A stretch of DNA of 64,000 bases from Schistocerca nitens (Eukaryota > Arthropoda > Insecta > Orthoptera > Acrididae), in contig NC_064616.1 of the NCBI RefSeq assembly GCF_023898315.1, positions 711,169,389 to 711,233,388 on the forward strand. Reading direction: 5' to 3'. The notes beneath the pieces were generated by a model. That model worked only from the letters and a program-made list of their open reading frames with translations, did no database searches and was not told where the DNA came from. Shown one piece after another: positions 1 to 10,149 of the stretch (the first letter of the stretch is position 1; each line of letters opens with the position of its first letter). Made by a program: the position numbers and the translations under genes.

Positions 1-816
1 ACGCCGTGATACGTAAATCTATGTTTGATGGCAATAAATTTCTTTTCTTCAGAAACGATTTTCTTGCCATTGCCAGTCTGCATTTTACGTCTTCAGTACT
101 TCGCCCATCATCAGTTTCTTTGAGCCTAAATAGTAAAACTCCATTAGTACTACTTAAAATGTCTCGTTTCCTAATCTGATTCCCCCAGCATCACCTGATT
201 CAATTGGAGTACATTGTGTTATCTTTGTTTTGCTTTTGTTGTTGTTGTTCATTTTCTATTGTCCTGTCAGGATACAGTCATTCCGTTCAATTGTTCTTCC
301 AAGTCCTTTGCTGTCTCTGACAGAATTGAAATGTCATCTCCAAATCTCAAAATTTTCATTTCTTCTTCCTGAACTTGAATTCATACTCCAAATCTTTCTT
401 TGGTTTCCGTTACTATTTTCTCAGTGTATAGACTGAATATCTGGGATTCTACAACCTTGTCTCACTCCCTTCTCAACCACTGCTTCCTTTTCGTGCCTCT
501 CGACTCTTAAAACTGCCGCCTGGTTACTGTAAGAGTTGTAAATAGCCGTTCGCTCCCTGTATTTTACTGCTGCTACCTCCAGAATTTCAAAGAGTGTGTT
601 CCAGTCCACATTATCAAAAGCTTTCTTTGCGTCTACAAATCCTTTAAACATAGGACTGCCTTTGCTTAGCCCATCTTCTAAGATAAGTCGTAAGGCCAGT
701 GTTGCCTCGCGTGATCCTACATTTCTCCGGAATCGAAACTGACCCTTCTCGAGTTGTTGTTCTGCCAGTTTTTCCATTCTCCTGCAAAGAATACGTGTTA
801 GTGTTTTGGAAATCAT
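1..816 (-). pseudogene. LINE reverse-transcriptase relic, cut by window edge
   Basis: This is a fragment of a non-LTR retrotransposon reverse transcriptase read on the minus strand. The open part at 421-816 contains RT-like blocks: an LxxxQFRFRRN region, a FVDAKKAFDNVDW block (the usual VDxxKAFDxV motif A) and GVRQGC (the QG motif B). Below 421, in shifted frames, come an FGDD-like motif C (MKILRFGDDISIL), a FYYLGSK block and a DVKCRLAMARKSF segment, all typical of the region following RT. Frameshifts and stops separate these pieces, so it is dead. The element continues beyond position 1. It is a different LINE lineage from the intact one near 30 kb. The clade assignment is uncertain. Confidence 0.8.
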
Positions 817-1006
817 TTGGTTATATTCATGTAAATTGGTTTATTGGGCAGTGGGTTTTCACCTGTACACTTCTTAATTCCGCAGCATCTACAGTCCATG
901 AAAAAGTGCGTTCCACGCGTATTCTGCTACTGGAGTGGTCGTTTTCGTTTTACGGTCCACGGTTCAAACGTGACCTATCCAGGATCACTTCATAAGTCCA
1001 CACCGT

Positions 1007-1342
1007 TTATTTCAGGTCAAGGTATCTACAGTCGAATCCTTCGCAGGAACCATGAAGTGTTTCGTTTAGTCTCCACTCTGCTCCAAATAAGAGTACCCGA
1101 TCGGTCCGTATATTGTGTCCGACATGAGCGACGATCTGTACCGACTGAAACCTGTGCACTGGGAAAGGTTCTTCCGCATGAGGGATGATTTCTCCAGAGA
1201 TAAACACAGTTAGGGTATGAGAGTCTTTCCTTTCCTCGTGACGCTGTTCCCTTAAGAGGGCGATGACTTCAGAGCTGCCTGCAACAAGTATTTGTTTCGT
1301 ATCCACGTGTGGCTGTCCATACCATCTGTGCCGCCTGAGCAA
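1007..1342 (-). pseudogene. Decayed CR1-like LINE ORF1 (SGNH esterase relic)
   Basis: This is a 111-codon open stretch on the minus strand. It contains AGSSEV (compare GSSNVR in the intact ORF1 near 33 kb) and VQIVAHVGHN (compare LQIVAHVGTN). These correspond to the nucleophile-serine block and the GTND block of SGNH-hydrolase-type ORF1 proteins of CR1-like LINEs. The Thr of GTND is His here and the spacing is altered, so I read it as a relic. The family call rests on these two blocks only. It lies next to an RT relic of another LINE. Confidence 0.5.
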
Positions 1343-2094
1343 CAGATTAAAAGATGGCTCACTCTGGCTTATTACGTGGAGATCTCAGAAAGTAAGGTTC
1401 ACACGTCGCTCCCCGCTAAGACCATTGCGCAACAAGAGTTGAGCATTGCCATAAGAGAGACCTGCAGACACAATTCTGCTGTGGTGTGGTACTGATAGCA
1501 TATGCATCGTAGTTGACAGTGCGAGGGTGAAATGGCGCAGCAACCGGAGACATACTCCAAAGGTGAAGTACATAGGACAACACGATTCTTGTGGTTAAAA
1601 TTGCACACAGATCTAGTGACCGTATTGGAAAATAGTGTCGTGTAGCTGTGTCATTTTGAAGTGCAGTACAGAATTCAATGAAAGTCACTTGACTTGCCGT
1701 AACCATGTGTAACTAACTTTTCTAAGTCCTCTTGTATAAGCGTGGGACAATACCTAGACATAATCGTTAGAACAATTCTGCCATTCGTCATACAAAACTT
1801 TTAGAGCAGGATTCTGTGCGGATCACGTCGGAATAAGTAGAAACAGGGCAGATTCAGGATATGGCGTTCGCGACAGAAGCACACTATCCTTCAGCCGATT
1901 CACTCTGCCAGCAGCGATATTTCATGCATAGATGTAAGGAAACGTTAGTACGGGGTTGGTAACCATTGTTGCTGGACACTGGCGACGTCTCCTGGGCCAG
2001 CTTTAGCGTCAGCGCACATGTAATACGTCAAAGTGATCATCAGAGATGTCAAGATGATCTTAAAAGCGATCGCTCGGTGTAGAAAGTACTTTAG

Positions 2095-2095
<1 letters not shown>
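1343..2095. other. No recognised feature
   Basis: Only short antisense open frames are present here. I saw no conserved motif, target duplication or repeat shared with the rest of the window. Confidence 0.4.

Positions 2096-2154
<59 letters not shown>
2096..2154. repeat. (GT)n microsatellite
   Basis: An uninterrupted TG/GT dinucleotide run of about 59 bases. Confidence 0.98.
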
Positions 2155-2157
<3 letters not shown>

Positions 2158-2397
2158 GCTTCCCTATCGCTGCCGGTGGTTTATGGCCTGTGTGAGCACA
2201 GCTGACAGCTGACGTTGCCAGTTACATTTGCTGCAATACAGGGATTTGCCGATATTGCGTTGTCTGTGTACTTCGTTTAAGCTTGTCATAGGTGGGTAAG
2301 ACTCTCTGCGGAAAAGTGTTTTTGGGCGATTGTGCTGCTACCTGTGGTTATGATCGTAGTTTTCCCCAGATTTGGGATGAAAAGATTGTTCGAATGT

Positions 2398-2589
2398 TCA
2401 AATGGCTCTGAGCACTATGGTACTTAACTGCTGTGGTCATCAGTCCCCTAAAACTTAGAACTACTTAAACCTAACTAACCTAAGGACATCACAAACACCC
2501 ATGCCCGAGGCAGGATTCGAACCTACGACCGCAGCGGCCGCGCGGTTCCAGACTGCAGCGCCTAGAAGAGCTCGGCCACTCCGGCTGGC
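2398..2589 (-). mobile_element. tRNA-headed SINE, family 1
   Basis: This is a complete family 1 SINE in minus orientation. Its tRNA-like head has a B box (GGTTCGAATCC, read on the minus strand), followed by the GTCCTTAGGTTAG body and the AGAGCCATTTGAAC tail. It is flanked by a perfect 11-bp target duplication, TGTTCGAATGT, at 2387-2397 and 2590-2600. It forms an inverted pair with the SINE at 2709. Confidence 0.95.
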
Positions 2590-2708
2590 TGTTCGAATGT
2601 CTAAAGTTACTGTACAGTCATCTGACGAGTTTCCACCAGGGTCCCGAGGAGGATTTCATTGTGTGTGTCTGCGGTGCGTGCATATCGTGAAATATTGCTT
2701 CTGATTCG

Positions 2709-2916
2709 CCGGCCGGAGTGGCCGAGAGGTTCCAGGCGCTACAGTCTGGAACAGTGAGACATCTACGGTCGCAGGTTCGAATCCTGCCTCGGGCATGGAT
2801 GTGTTTGATGTCCTTAGGTTAATTAGGTTTAAGTAGTTGTAAGTTCTAGGGGACTGATGACCTCAGAAGTTAAGGCCCATAGTGCTCAGAGCCAATTTTT
2901 TTTTCTTTTTTTTTCC
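2709..2916 (+). mobile_element. tRNA-headed SINE, family 1
   Basis: A family 1 SINE in plus orientation, with the GTGGCCGAG A-box region and the GGTTCGAATCC B box. The tail ends in a T-rich run (2896-2914) instead of the usual GAACCATTT. A perfect 11-bp target duplication, CTTCTGATTCG, lies at 2698-2708 and 2917-2927. Confidence 0.95.
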
Positions 2917-3195
2917 CTTCTGATTCGTAGAACTTCGCTCTGTATGACCTGCAGGAGGTGCTAATGGGTTGAAGCTGCGAAACCCCAGACTGGCGCAGGG
3001 TACGTCATCATTAGTCTAATAAGAATCATGTACGTGGACCTCACCACCCTCGTAGTTAGTGTTCTTTGCCTGTTAAGCATTGGATAGTTTTCTGAGCGTC
3101 GCGCATTCTTTGTTGGTGACGTGTTGTATGTGTTTCACCAAGTTCGTTTCTGGTAAAGCTAGACACCAAGGTACCTGACTAGCTCATGGAATAAT

Positions 3196-3198
<3 letters not shown>

Positions 3199-3242
<44 letters not shown>
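3199..3242. repeat. (GT)n microsatellite
   Basis: A dinucleotide run of about 44 bases. The short Cys/Val-repeat open frame across it is an artefact of the repeat. Confidence 0.97.
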
Positions 3243-3244
<2 letters not shown>

Positions 3245-3706
3245 TGTTATTTGTCTGGTGTTTGTACAGTTTCGGTCTGCGTGTGAACAGAGTTGTTTCG
3301 CACTTATCAACGCTGGCATTGACACACCATCTCTCCAGTCGATGCTCGTCAGTTGAGTGTGCTGTCTATAGTCGTGAGTTAATGTTCAGTGGTTTTTCAT
3401 CATGTGTCGTCGTGATATCGTCATTGCATGGTGTTCTATGGCTTGTTTACCATCTCGTGTTGATTGATTGCCTTGAATGTGATTGGTGAAACTTCTGTTT
3501 GGGAAATATAGTGTGTGTGAGACACGAGTCCGTCAGGGAAACGTGCATCGATGATTGCGGATGGCATGCGTCTCTGCTACGCTTATATGCATACTTTCCT
3601 TACCAAGTTACGTTCCCGCAACGCCACCAGGCAGCGTTCACTTTCGCGGTGGGCGGTAGGCACTGGTCATAATGTTACGTCTCGTCTGTGTACAGTTTTT
3701 CGTCCG
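3243..3706. other. No recognised feature
   Basis: A short open frame continues out of the GT repeat (to 3489), but it shows no domain or transposon motif. Confidence 0.35.
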
Positions 3707-3737
<31 letters not shown>

Positions 3738-3750
3738 AGACACACACACA
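3707..3750. repeat. C17 homopolymer plus (CA)n
   Basis: Seventeen C residues are followed directly by a CA repeat that is broken once by a G. Confidence 0.97.
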
Positions 3751-4223
3751 AAATTTGTGAGCGTAATATGTACAATCGCCATTTGCGGTCGGCAAAAAAT
3801 AAGGTTCTTAGTCAAACGCCGTAAAATAAAAATATTTTTAAGAAACGTGGTTCACACCTCATCTTTTCCTGATTATAAACGCAGTACAGTTCTCGGAGAC
3901 AATAATAATACTTTGTGATACGTGAACTATTCTAAAATAAAAAGTATGATATCCGTTCACTGTCTTTCGTCAAATGAACTCTTACGGTTTCATCAAAACG
4001 ACGATACTACCGAAGGTAATTGTTCGGAATGCACTAGTCGGTAGCTCGGCGTCTGCTTTACCCCGATGAAACAACCGGCTCTTACTTTTCATCCGGTCGG
4101 CCTCCGACTTGCTCATGGAAATAGAGGAGAAGTCAGGAGTAGTCCACTAGTTGGAAACTCCAAGATATTCGTTAATTAACCGCATCCGTTGACCAACTCT
4201 AATCGGAGGTACTCTTATTTGTA

Positions 4224-4303
4224 TTGAAAACAGAGGGGAATGCCATATTCTGCTGGATACGAGGCTATGTGGGAATCATAGGAAACGAACTGGTACACAC
4301 CGC

Positions 4304-4309
<6 letters not shown>
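4224..4309 (+). pseudogene. LINE RNase H fragment
   Basis: The plus-strand frame reads IFCWIRGYVGIIGNEL. This closely resembles the FxWxPGHxGxxGNExAD motif of the RNase H domain in many insect LINEs. Pro and His of the PGH core are changed, and the piece runs into a microsatellite at once, so it is a small dead fragment. Confidence 0.6.

Positions 4310-4363
<54 letters not shown>
4307..4363. repeat. (GT)n(GA)n compound microsatellite
   Basis: A GT run (4307-4338) passes directly into a GA run. Long minus-strand open frames across it are repeat artefacts. Confidence 0.97.
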
Positions 4364-5519
4364 AGGGGCTGGGGGAGGCGCACCAGCATGCCGTCAAGAA
4401 CTGACCGCATTTTGAAATAGCTTGACATAAACTGAACCTGCCACCACCATAACGGGTGTGATCGCGTGCACAGTTCAGAGCGAAGTTCCTGGCAGAAACG
4501 GATTGGAAAGACAGTGGAAACGGTACAACAAAGTTTAGAACTGCTGTCGTAGAATACATTCTCACTTGTAATCTCGATGTGAATGGACTGTACAGGATCT
4601 GGGTCGCAAACTTCCTCAGCCTGAGTCGTTATCGGGGTTTCAGGAAGGCTGGCCGAGAAACTCCTCAATTAGGACAGCAACTACGTCAGTAAAAAACGAG
4701 CATCTATATTTGAAACGTATGCAAACATGATGCAATAGACCCCAGATCTAAGGAGATACTCAAGACAGCGTGATGGCGAGTACCTTGTCATCTTGGTCTG
4801 ATATTTCTTTCCTCGGGAGAGATATCCCAAAGTAGCTTTCTATCAATGCGTGCACCTGAGATGACTGAAATCGCATGTAGGAATGTCCAAACATATCCGT
4901 GATTAAAGCTGGTTAGATAGCATGAAAATCAGATAGATGAAAACGGCTGATAACGATTTGTGGTTTCCACGCGAAGCGGTTTGATATGACATCATTCGCT
5001 TCATCGTTGACTGAATCTTTTATTCCACAACAGCTGCTGTTTACGACAAATAACACTAAATATGCTGCAACATAAGAAAAGAGAGTGCAAGACAGAGTTG
5101 TTGCTTGTTGATCAGAATTTCCCCAAATTTTTTCTTGCCATTACTTTGCAGACTGCCTTCACGACCATATTACACGCTTCTAGAGTAATAGCGTACTCAT
5201 GTTTGTATCACACTCTGAAACTATCGAATAAAGTAGGCATTGTCAAGAAACAAATCTCGCAGCCAGTTACATGCTTGATGGCAGAATTATGTAGGGTAAC
5301 ACTGTTCTATCTCAGTTTTTTAATACATTTCAGACTTCTGAAAAAATGATTTGGATATTTTGAGTGATACTGATAAGTTACGAAGAGTTCGTCGAGATAC
5401 AAATAAATGTACATTATAGGTGATTTTTCCGAGGGATAGTCAAAGAGTTTTAATTGTTACTTCGGAAAAACTTTTGCTTACAGGTACATATTTGCAGTCC
5501 TGGTACACGTTGGAATACC

Positions 5520-5553
<34 letters not shown>

Positions 5554-6490
5554 CGGCCATTGACAAAGAAAGACGAGCTGCGCCATTTTTATACAATTGC
5601 TAAAGTTAAACGAACGGTGCTACCATTTACTGTACGTTTGGTTTCTTTTACTTCAGGGTGCTTGCTAAAGAGGAAGGCGGGCGTCTTTAGCTTCAAGGAA
5701 GGTTATTTGCGGAATTCGGCGAGGCAGTGTGGAATAAGGCTGCTGAAAATACTTCTTTCGTGCAGCACGTTTCTTCTAAGAATCTTAACAACAGAATTAA
5801 CATTTCTTGTGGTTTTCTTTTGACAAGGCCAAATGTTACAATTACGAATAAATGTCATTGTTAAGTACGAATATAATTATTGGTTCGTGCAGATGAAAAT
5901 TTATTACGATGGTAGTAGCATCGCTTGTTCCTCCTGCACTTGTTAGAAGTGACCTTTAGTGTCATCCCTTCGTCTTCTTCAGACACATCATTTTCGAGTA
6001 GAATTTTTGTGATAGATTTGTTCATTAATCGTTGGGAAATCCTTTGGTGGGCTGTACGTTGATTTCAGATACAGTAAACGATCATTCCACGACCGGCCCA
6101 AGAGTAAACTAAACAATACGTCCTTGTGTGATCTTTTCGGCTAGAGAGCGTGGTTGGATAGTTGGCGATGTCCTTTTGGGCGGCTACATTTTGTGGCATA
6201 TTATCAAAATACGTTAATATGCATATCGGCATAAATCTGCTAGCTATCACGAAGAGCATATGGCTTAAGAGACTGCGATACAATGTGCCTTTACAAAATT
6301 AGGTAAATAATATGTTAAAACAAAGAAAACTGAATTAAATATTTATTTAGAAATGCTATCAGTCCCTTAACATTTAATTTCTGTTTAAGATACCGCTAAG
6401 CGTTTCGAGTAATTTTGCTCGTCCTCAGGAGTATTTGTACGCAGAATAAGTGTTACTTAACGATAAAGTTACTTAATTTAAAGCTATGCA
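4364..6490. other. AT-rich region without recognised gene
   Basis: I saw only short open frames with no known motif. A (GA)n run sits at 5522-5550. The ORFs at 5062-5349 and 5560-5823 look like random AT-rich frames. Confidence 0.35.
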
Positions 6491-6500
6491 TCTTAAAATA

Positions 6501-7922
6501 CACTCCTGGAAATGGAAAAAAGAACACATTGACACCGGTGTGTCAGACCCACCATACTTGCTCCGGACACTGCGAGAGGGCTGTACAAGCAATGATCACA
6601 CGCACGGCACAGCGGACACACCAGGACCCGCGGTGTTGGCCGTCGAATGGCGCTAGCTGCGCAGCATTTGTGCACCGCCGCCGTCAGTGTCAGCCAGTTT
6701 GCCGTGGCATACGGAGCTCCATCGCAGTCTTTAACACTGGTAGCATGCTGCGACAGCGTGGACTTGAACCGTATGTGCAGTTGACGGACTTTGAGCGAGG
6801 GCGTATAGTGGGCATGCGGGAGGCCGGGTGGACGTACCGCCGAATTGCTCAACACGTGGGGCGTGAGGTCTCCACAGTACATCGATGTTGTCGCCAGTGG
6901 TCGGCGGAAGGTGCACGTGCCCGTCGACCTGGGACCGGACCGCAGCGACGCACGGATGCACGCCAAGACTGTAGGATGCTACGCAGTGCCGTAGGGGACC
7001 GCACCGCCACTTTCCAGCAAATTAGGGACACTGTTGCTCCTGGGGTATCGGCGAGGACCATTCTCAACCGTCTCCATGAAGCTGGACTACGGTGCCGCAC
7101 ACCGTTAGGCCGTCTTCCGCTCACGCCCCAACATCGTGCAGCCCGCCTCCAGTGGTGTCGCGACAGGCGTGAATGGAGGGACGAATGGAGACGTGTCGTC
7201 TTCAGCGATGAGAGTCGCTTCTGCCTTGGTGCCAATGATGGTCGTATGCGTGTTTGGCGCCGTGCAGGTGAGCGCCACAATCAGGACTGCATACGACCGA
7301 GGCACACAGGGCCAACACCCGGCATCATGGTGTGGGGAGCGATCTCCTACACTGGCCGTACACCACTGGTGATCGTCGAGGGGACACTGAATAGTGCACG
7401 GTACATCCAAACCGTCATCGAACCCATCGTTCTACCATTCCTAGACCGGCAAGGGAACTTGCTGTTCCAACAGGACAATGCACGTCCGCATGTATCCCGT
7501 GCCACCCAACGTGCTCTAGAAGGTGTAAGTCAACTACCCTGGCCAGCAAGATCTCCGGATCTGTCCCCCATTGAGCATGTTTGGGACTGGATGAAGCGTC
7601 GTCTCACGCGGTCTGCACGTCCGGCACGAACGCTGGTCCAACTGAGGCGCCAGGTGGAAATGGCATGGCAAGCCGTTCCACAGGACTACATCCAGCATCT
7701 CTACGATCGTCTCCATGGGAGAATAGCAGCCTGCATTGCTGCGAAAGGTGGATATACACTGTACTAGTGCCGACATTGTGCATGCTCTGTTGCCTGTGTC
7801 TATGTGCCTGTGGTTCTGTCAGTGTGACCATGTGATGTATCTGACCCAAGGAATGTGTCAATAAAGTTTCCCCTTCCTGGGACAATGAATTCACGGTGTT
7901 CTTATTTCAATTTCCAGGAGTG
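6501..7922 (+). mobile_element. Complete Tc1/mariner-type DNA transposon
   Basis: A 1422-bp element bounded by TA dinucleotides at 6499-6500 and 7923-7924, the hallmark target duplication of the IS630/Tc1/mariner superfamily. The terminal inverted repeats at 6501-6527 and 7896-7922 match over 27 bp with two mismatches and begin CACTCCTGGAAAT. Between them is one intact transposase gene, and a poly(A) signal AATAAA lies at 7860-7865, 93 bp after the stop. Matched ends, TA sites and an uninterrupted frame suggest a young, possibly autonomous copy. Confidence 0.96.
6745..7767 (+). CDS. Tc1/mariner-type transposase, intact
   Basis: This encodes the 340-aa transposase that excises and inserts its own element in the nucleus by cut-and-paste. 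Residues 13-55 form a helix-turn-helix DNA-binding region (LTDFERGRIV...AGWTYRRIAQHVG). Around 57-72 is an Arg/Gly-rich linker (RRPGTGPQRR), like the GRPR AT-hook of the family. The catalytic acidic residues are D155 in VVFSDESRF, D244 in FQQDNARPH and E277 in SPIEHVWDW. By my count 32 residues separate the second D from the E, not the classical 34. I chose the ATG at 6745 because it gives family length (about 340 aa); an in-frame extension runs up to 6415, which would start outside the element. There are no internal stops or frameshifts. It is GC-richer than its surroundings. Confidence 0.93.
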   Translation: MLRQRGLEPYVQLTDFERGRIVGMREAGWTYRRIAQHVGREVSTVHRCCRQWSAEGARARRPGTGPQRRTDARQDCRMLRSAVGDRTATFQQIRDTVAPGVSARTILNRLHEAGLRCRTPLGRLPLTPQHRAARLQWCRDRREWRDEWRRVVFSDESRFCLGANDGRMRVWRRAGERHNQDCIRPRHTGPTPGIMVWGAISYTGRTPLVIVEGTLNSARYIQTVIEPIVLPFLDRQGNLLFQQDNARPHVSRATQRALEGVSQLPWPARSPDLSPIEHVWDWMKRRLTRSARPARTLVQLRRQVEMAWQAVPQDYIQHLYDRLHGRIAACIAAKGGYTLY

Positions 7923-8379
7923 TATGTGGACTGCTGTGGCGACAGTGTTGCCGTTGGTACAGAGCGCGAACGTGTGTACAGTGGTAAAAATTATTATTGT
8001 TGTTGTTTTAGCGCCCAGAATGTTACGTCTAGTTTAACAAAACAACCTTGTGGGATGCATGTAAATACTTCTGCGTCAATCGCTATGGTGAAAAAATTGT
8101 TTAAAACACTTTCGGCGTGTCAGATACTTGACTTGCTATTTCGGCTTCCCAAAACTATTTTTTATCGTATTTCTTTTTAGAACCCCTATACTTCATTGCT
8201 GTGCATCGTTTCAATATACACTGATGTGTCAAAAACCATGAGATAGTGATACGCACATATGCAGATGGCGGTAATATCGGGTACACACGGTATAGAAGGG
8301 CAGTGCATTGACGGAGATGTCGTCTGTACTTAGGTGATTCATGTGAGAAGGTTTGCGACGTGATTATGGTCGCAAGACT

Positions 8380-9330
8380 GGAATTAACAGACTTCGAATG
8401 CGGAATGGTAGATGGAGCTAGACGCATGAGGGCATTCTATTTCGGAAATAGTTAGGGAACTCAATATTCCGAGATTCACAGTGCCAAGAGTGTGCCGAGT
8501 ATGCCAGATTTCAGGCTTTAACCTTCACCACGAGCAACGCATTGGCCCAGGGCCTTCACTTAACGACCGAGAGCAGCGCCATTTGAGTAGAGTTGTCACT
8601 GCTAACAGACAAGCAACACTGCTTGGAATAACCGCAGAAATCAATGTGGGACGTAAGACGAACGTATCCGATGGGACAAAGCGGCGAAATCTGGCGATAA
8701 TGGTCTGTGGCAGGAGACGACTGATGCGGGTGCCTTTGCTAATAGCATGACATCGCCTGCTTCGCCCCCCTCTTGGCCTCCTGGCTATATCGGTTGGAGC
8801 CTAGACGACTGGAAAACAGTGACCTGATCAGATGAGTCCCGATTTCAGTTGGCAAGAGCTGGTAGTAGGTTTCGAGTATGATGCAGACCCCACGAAGCCA
8901 TAGACCCAAACTGTCAACAAGGCACTGGGCAAGCTAATGGTGGTTGCATAGTGATGTGGGCTGTGTTTACATGAATGGACTTAGTCCTCCTCTCCAGGTG
9001 AACCGATCATTGAGTTGAAATGGCCGTCTTCGGCTTCTTGTCGACCATTTGCAGCCATTCATGGACTTAGTTCCGAAACAACGATGGAATTTTCACCGGG
9101 CCGCAATTGTAAGCGATTAGTTTTAAGAACGTCAGGAGAATTCGAGCGAATGATTCGACCATCCACATCGCCCGTCATGAATCCCATCGGACATTTATGG
9201 GACATAACTGAGAGGTTAGTTCTTTCACAAAATCCTGCACCGGCAACACTTTCCGCAATTATGGACGGCTGTAGCTGCAGCGTGGCTCAATATTTATGCA
9301 GGGGCATCCAACGACTTTTTGGAAAGGAAC
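8380..9330 (+). pseudogene. Broken Tc1-type transposase
   Basis: Fragments of a Tc1-like transposase in several frames. The piece at 8481-8750 reads as the second half of the DNA-binding domain: LNDREQRHLSRVVTANRQAT is the usual linker and HTH region, followed by RRNL. Further on, the WSDESRF-like block survives as TSDESRFQL near 8825-8850, and NPIGHLWDI (about 9180-9210) is a damaged NPIEHLWD block in which the catalytic Glu is now Gly. Several stops and frame changes separate these pieces, so no functional protein is possible. Confidence 0.75.
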
Positions 9331-9333
9331 TCA

Positions 9334-9598
9334 CCGCCATTTGACTATTTTATTGTTTATTTAAGTACAACCCATTTTTCGACCTTTATGCCATTTTCAA
9401 GTATTTTATTTTATGTCTTCAACATATATTGCACGACACTTTACATGTTGTCAAGCTCAAAGTTTGCCATACCAACTTTTAGCTTGACTACATGTTATGT
9501 GTCGTGCAATATATGTTAAAGACATAACATACTTGAAAATGGCATAAAAGGCCGAAAATGGGTTGTACTTAAATAAACAATAAAACAGTTTAATGGCG
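9334..9598. repeat. Palindromic foldback element (about 120-bp arms)
   Basis: The left arm (about 9334-9456) and right arm (about 9481-9598) are near-perfect inverted copies. For example, GTTTATTTAAGTACAACCC on the left pairs with GGGTTGTACTTAAATAAAC on the right, and TTGCACGACAC pairs with GTGTCGTGCAA. The loop is about 24 bases. It carries no coding capacity and sits inside the decayed Tc1 copy, so it arrived later. It is probably a foldback-type MITE. Confidence 0.9.
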
Positions 9599-9913
9599 AT
9601 GTGTTACATTGTATGACTGTTGCTCAACAACATCAAAAACTGTTTCCAACGACTTGTTGAGTCCATGCCATGTCGAGTTGGTGCACTATGCCGGGCAAAA
9701 GGAAGTCCGACAACATATTAGGAGGCATCCAATGACTTTTGTCACCTCAGTGTAGTACTGAGCAGCTTCCCGCTCACTTTCACGACTTTCAGTGCACAAA
9801 ACACTTCTTTACTTCGTAACTTGATCTGAACATTGATAAAGTTATTACAGTAGGTCAAGCATGCAGGCTGCGGCCGAAAACATAAGATCAGAAAACCTTT
9901 ATTTGTCTTCAAA

Positions 9914-10145
9914 CTAATCATCTGCCTCAGTACACTTTTGGCTGGGGTTGTACAGCGATGACCTTTGGGGCTTTCCCAGTGGATCTGCCGCTTCACGTTT
10001 TACTGGTTCTTGGAACTTTGCAAGTAGACTTCCGCGGTATAGTTGTCTATTTTCAAGCGTATGCCACTTCAGGTTTCTCAGCATTTCGGTGACGCTCCCC
10101 CGTGAGTCAAACAAACCGGTGACAATTCGTGCTGCCCTATGTGTG
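9914..10145 (-). pseudogene. CR1-like LINE ORF2 C-terminal relic
   Basis: The minus-strand frame reads FDSRGSVTEMLRNLKWHTLE, which aligns with FSQRESVTEMLNKLQWRTLQ in the intact LINE ORF2 near 29.85 kb. The following RQLYRGSLLAKFQE matches the RRGLLSKLRE region. It is the last part of the ORF2 protein from a related but diverged LINE, truncated on both sides. Confidence 0.75.
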
Positions 10146-10149
10146 TACC

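Larger units (their letters stand above)
8219..9753 (+). mobile_element. Decayed Tc1 element containing a foldback insertion
   Basis: It is bounded by TA at 8217-8218 and 9754-9755. The ends are inverted: CACTGATGTGTCAAAA on the left, and on the right the complement reads CACTGAGGTGACAAAA. Transposase-like frames lie inside but are broken, and a palindromic sequence (9334-9598) interrupts the 3' part. It is a non-autonomous fossil of a Tc1 family different from its intact neighbour at 6501. Confidence 0.85.

Noticed and set aside
4215..4668. Two minus-strand open frames of about 120 codons
   Set aside because: They depend on the GT/GA microsatellite, giving His-Thr and Ser-Leu runs.
6849..7280. 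Antisense frames within the Tc1 transposase
   Set aside because: Shadows of the GC-rich transposase gene.
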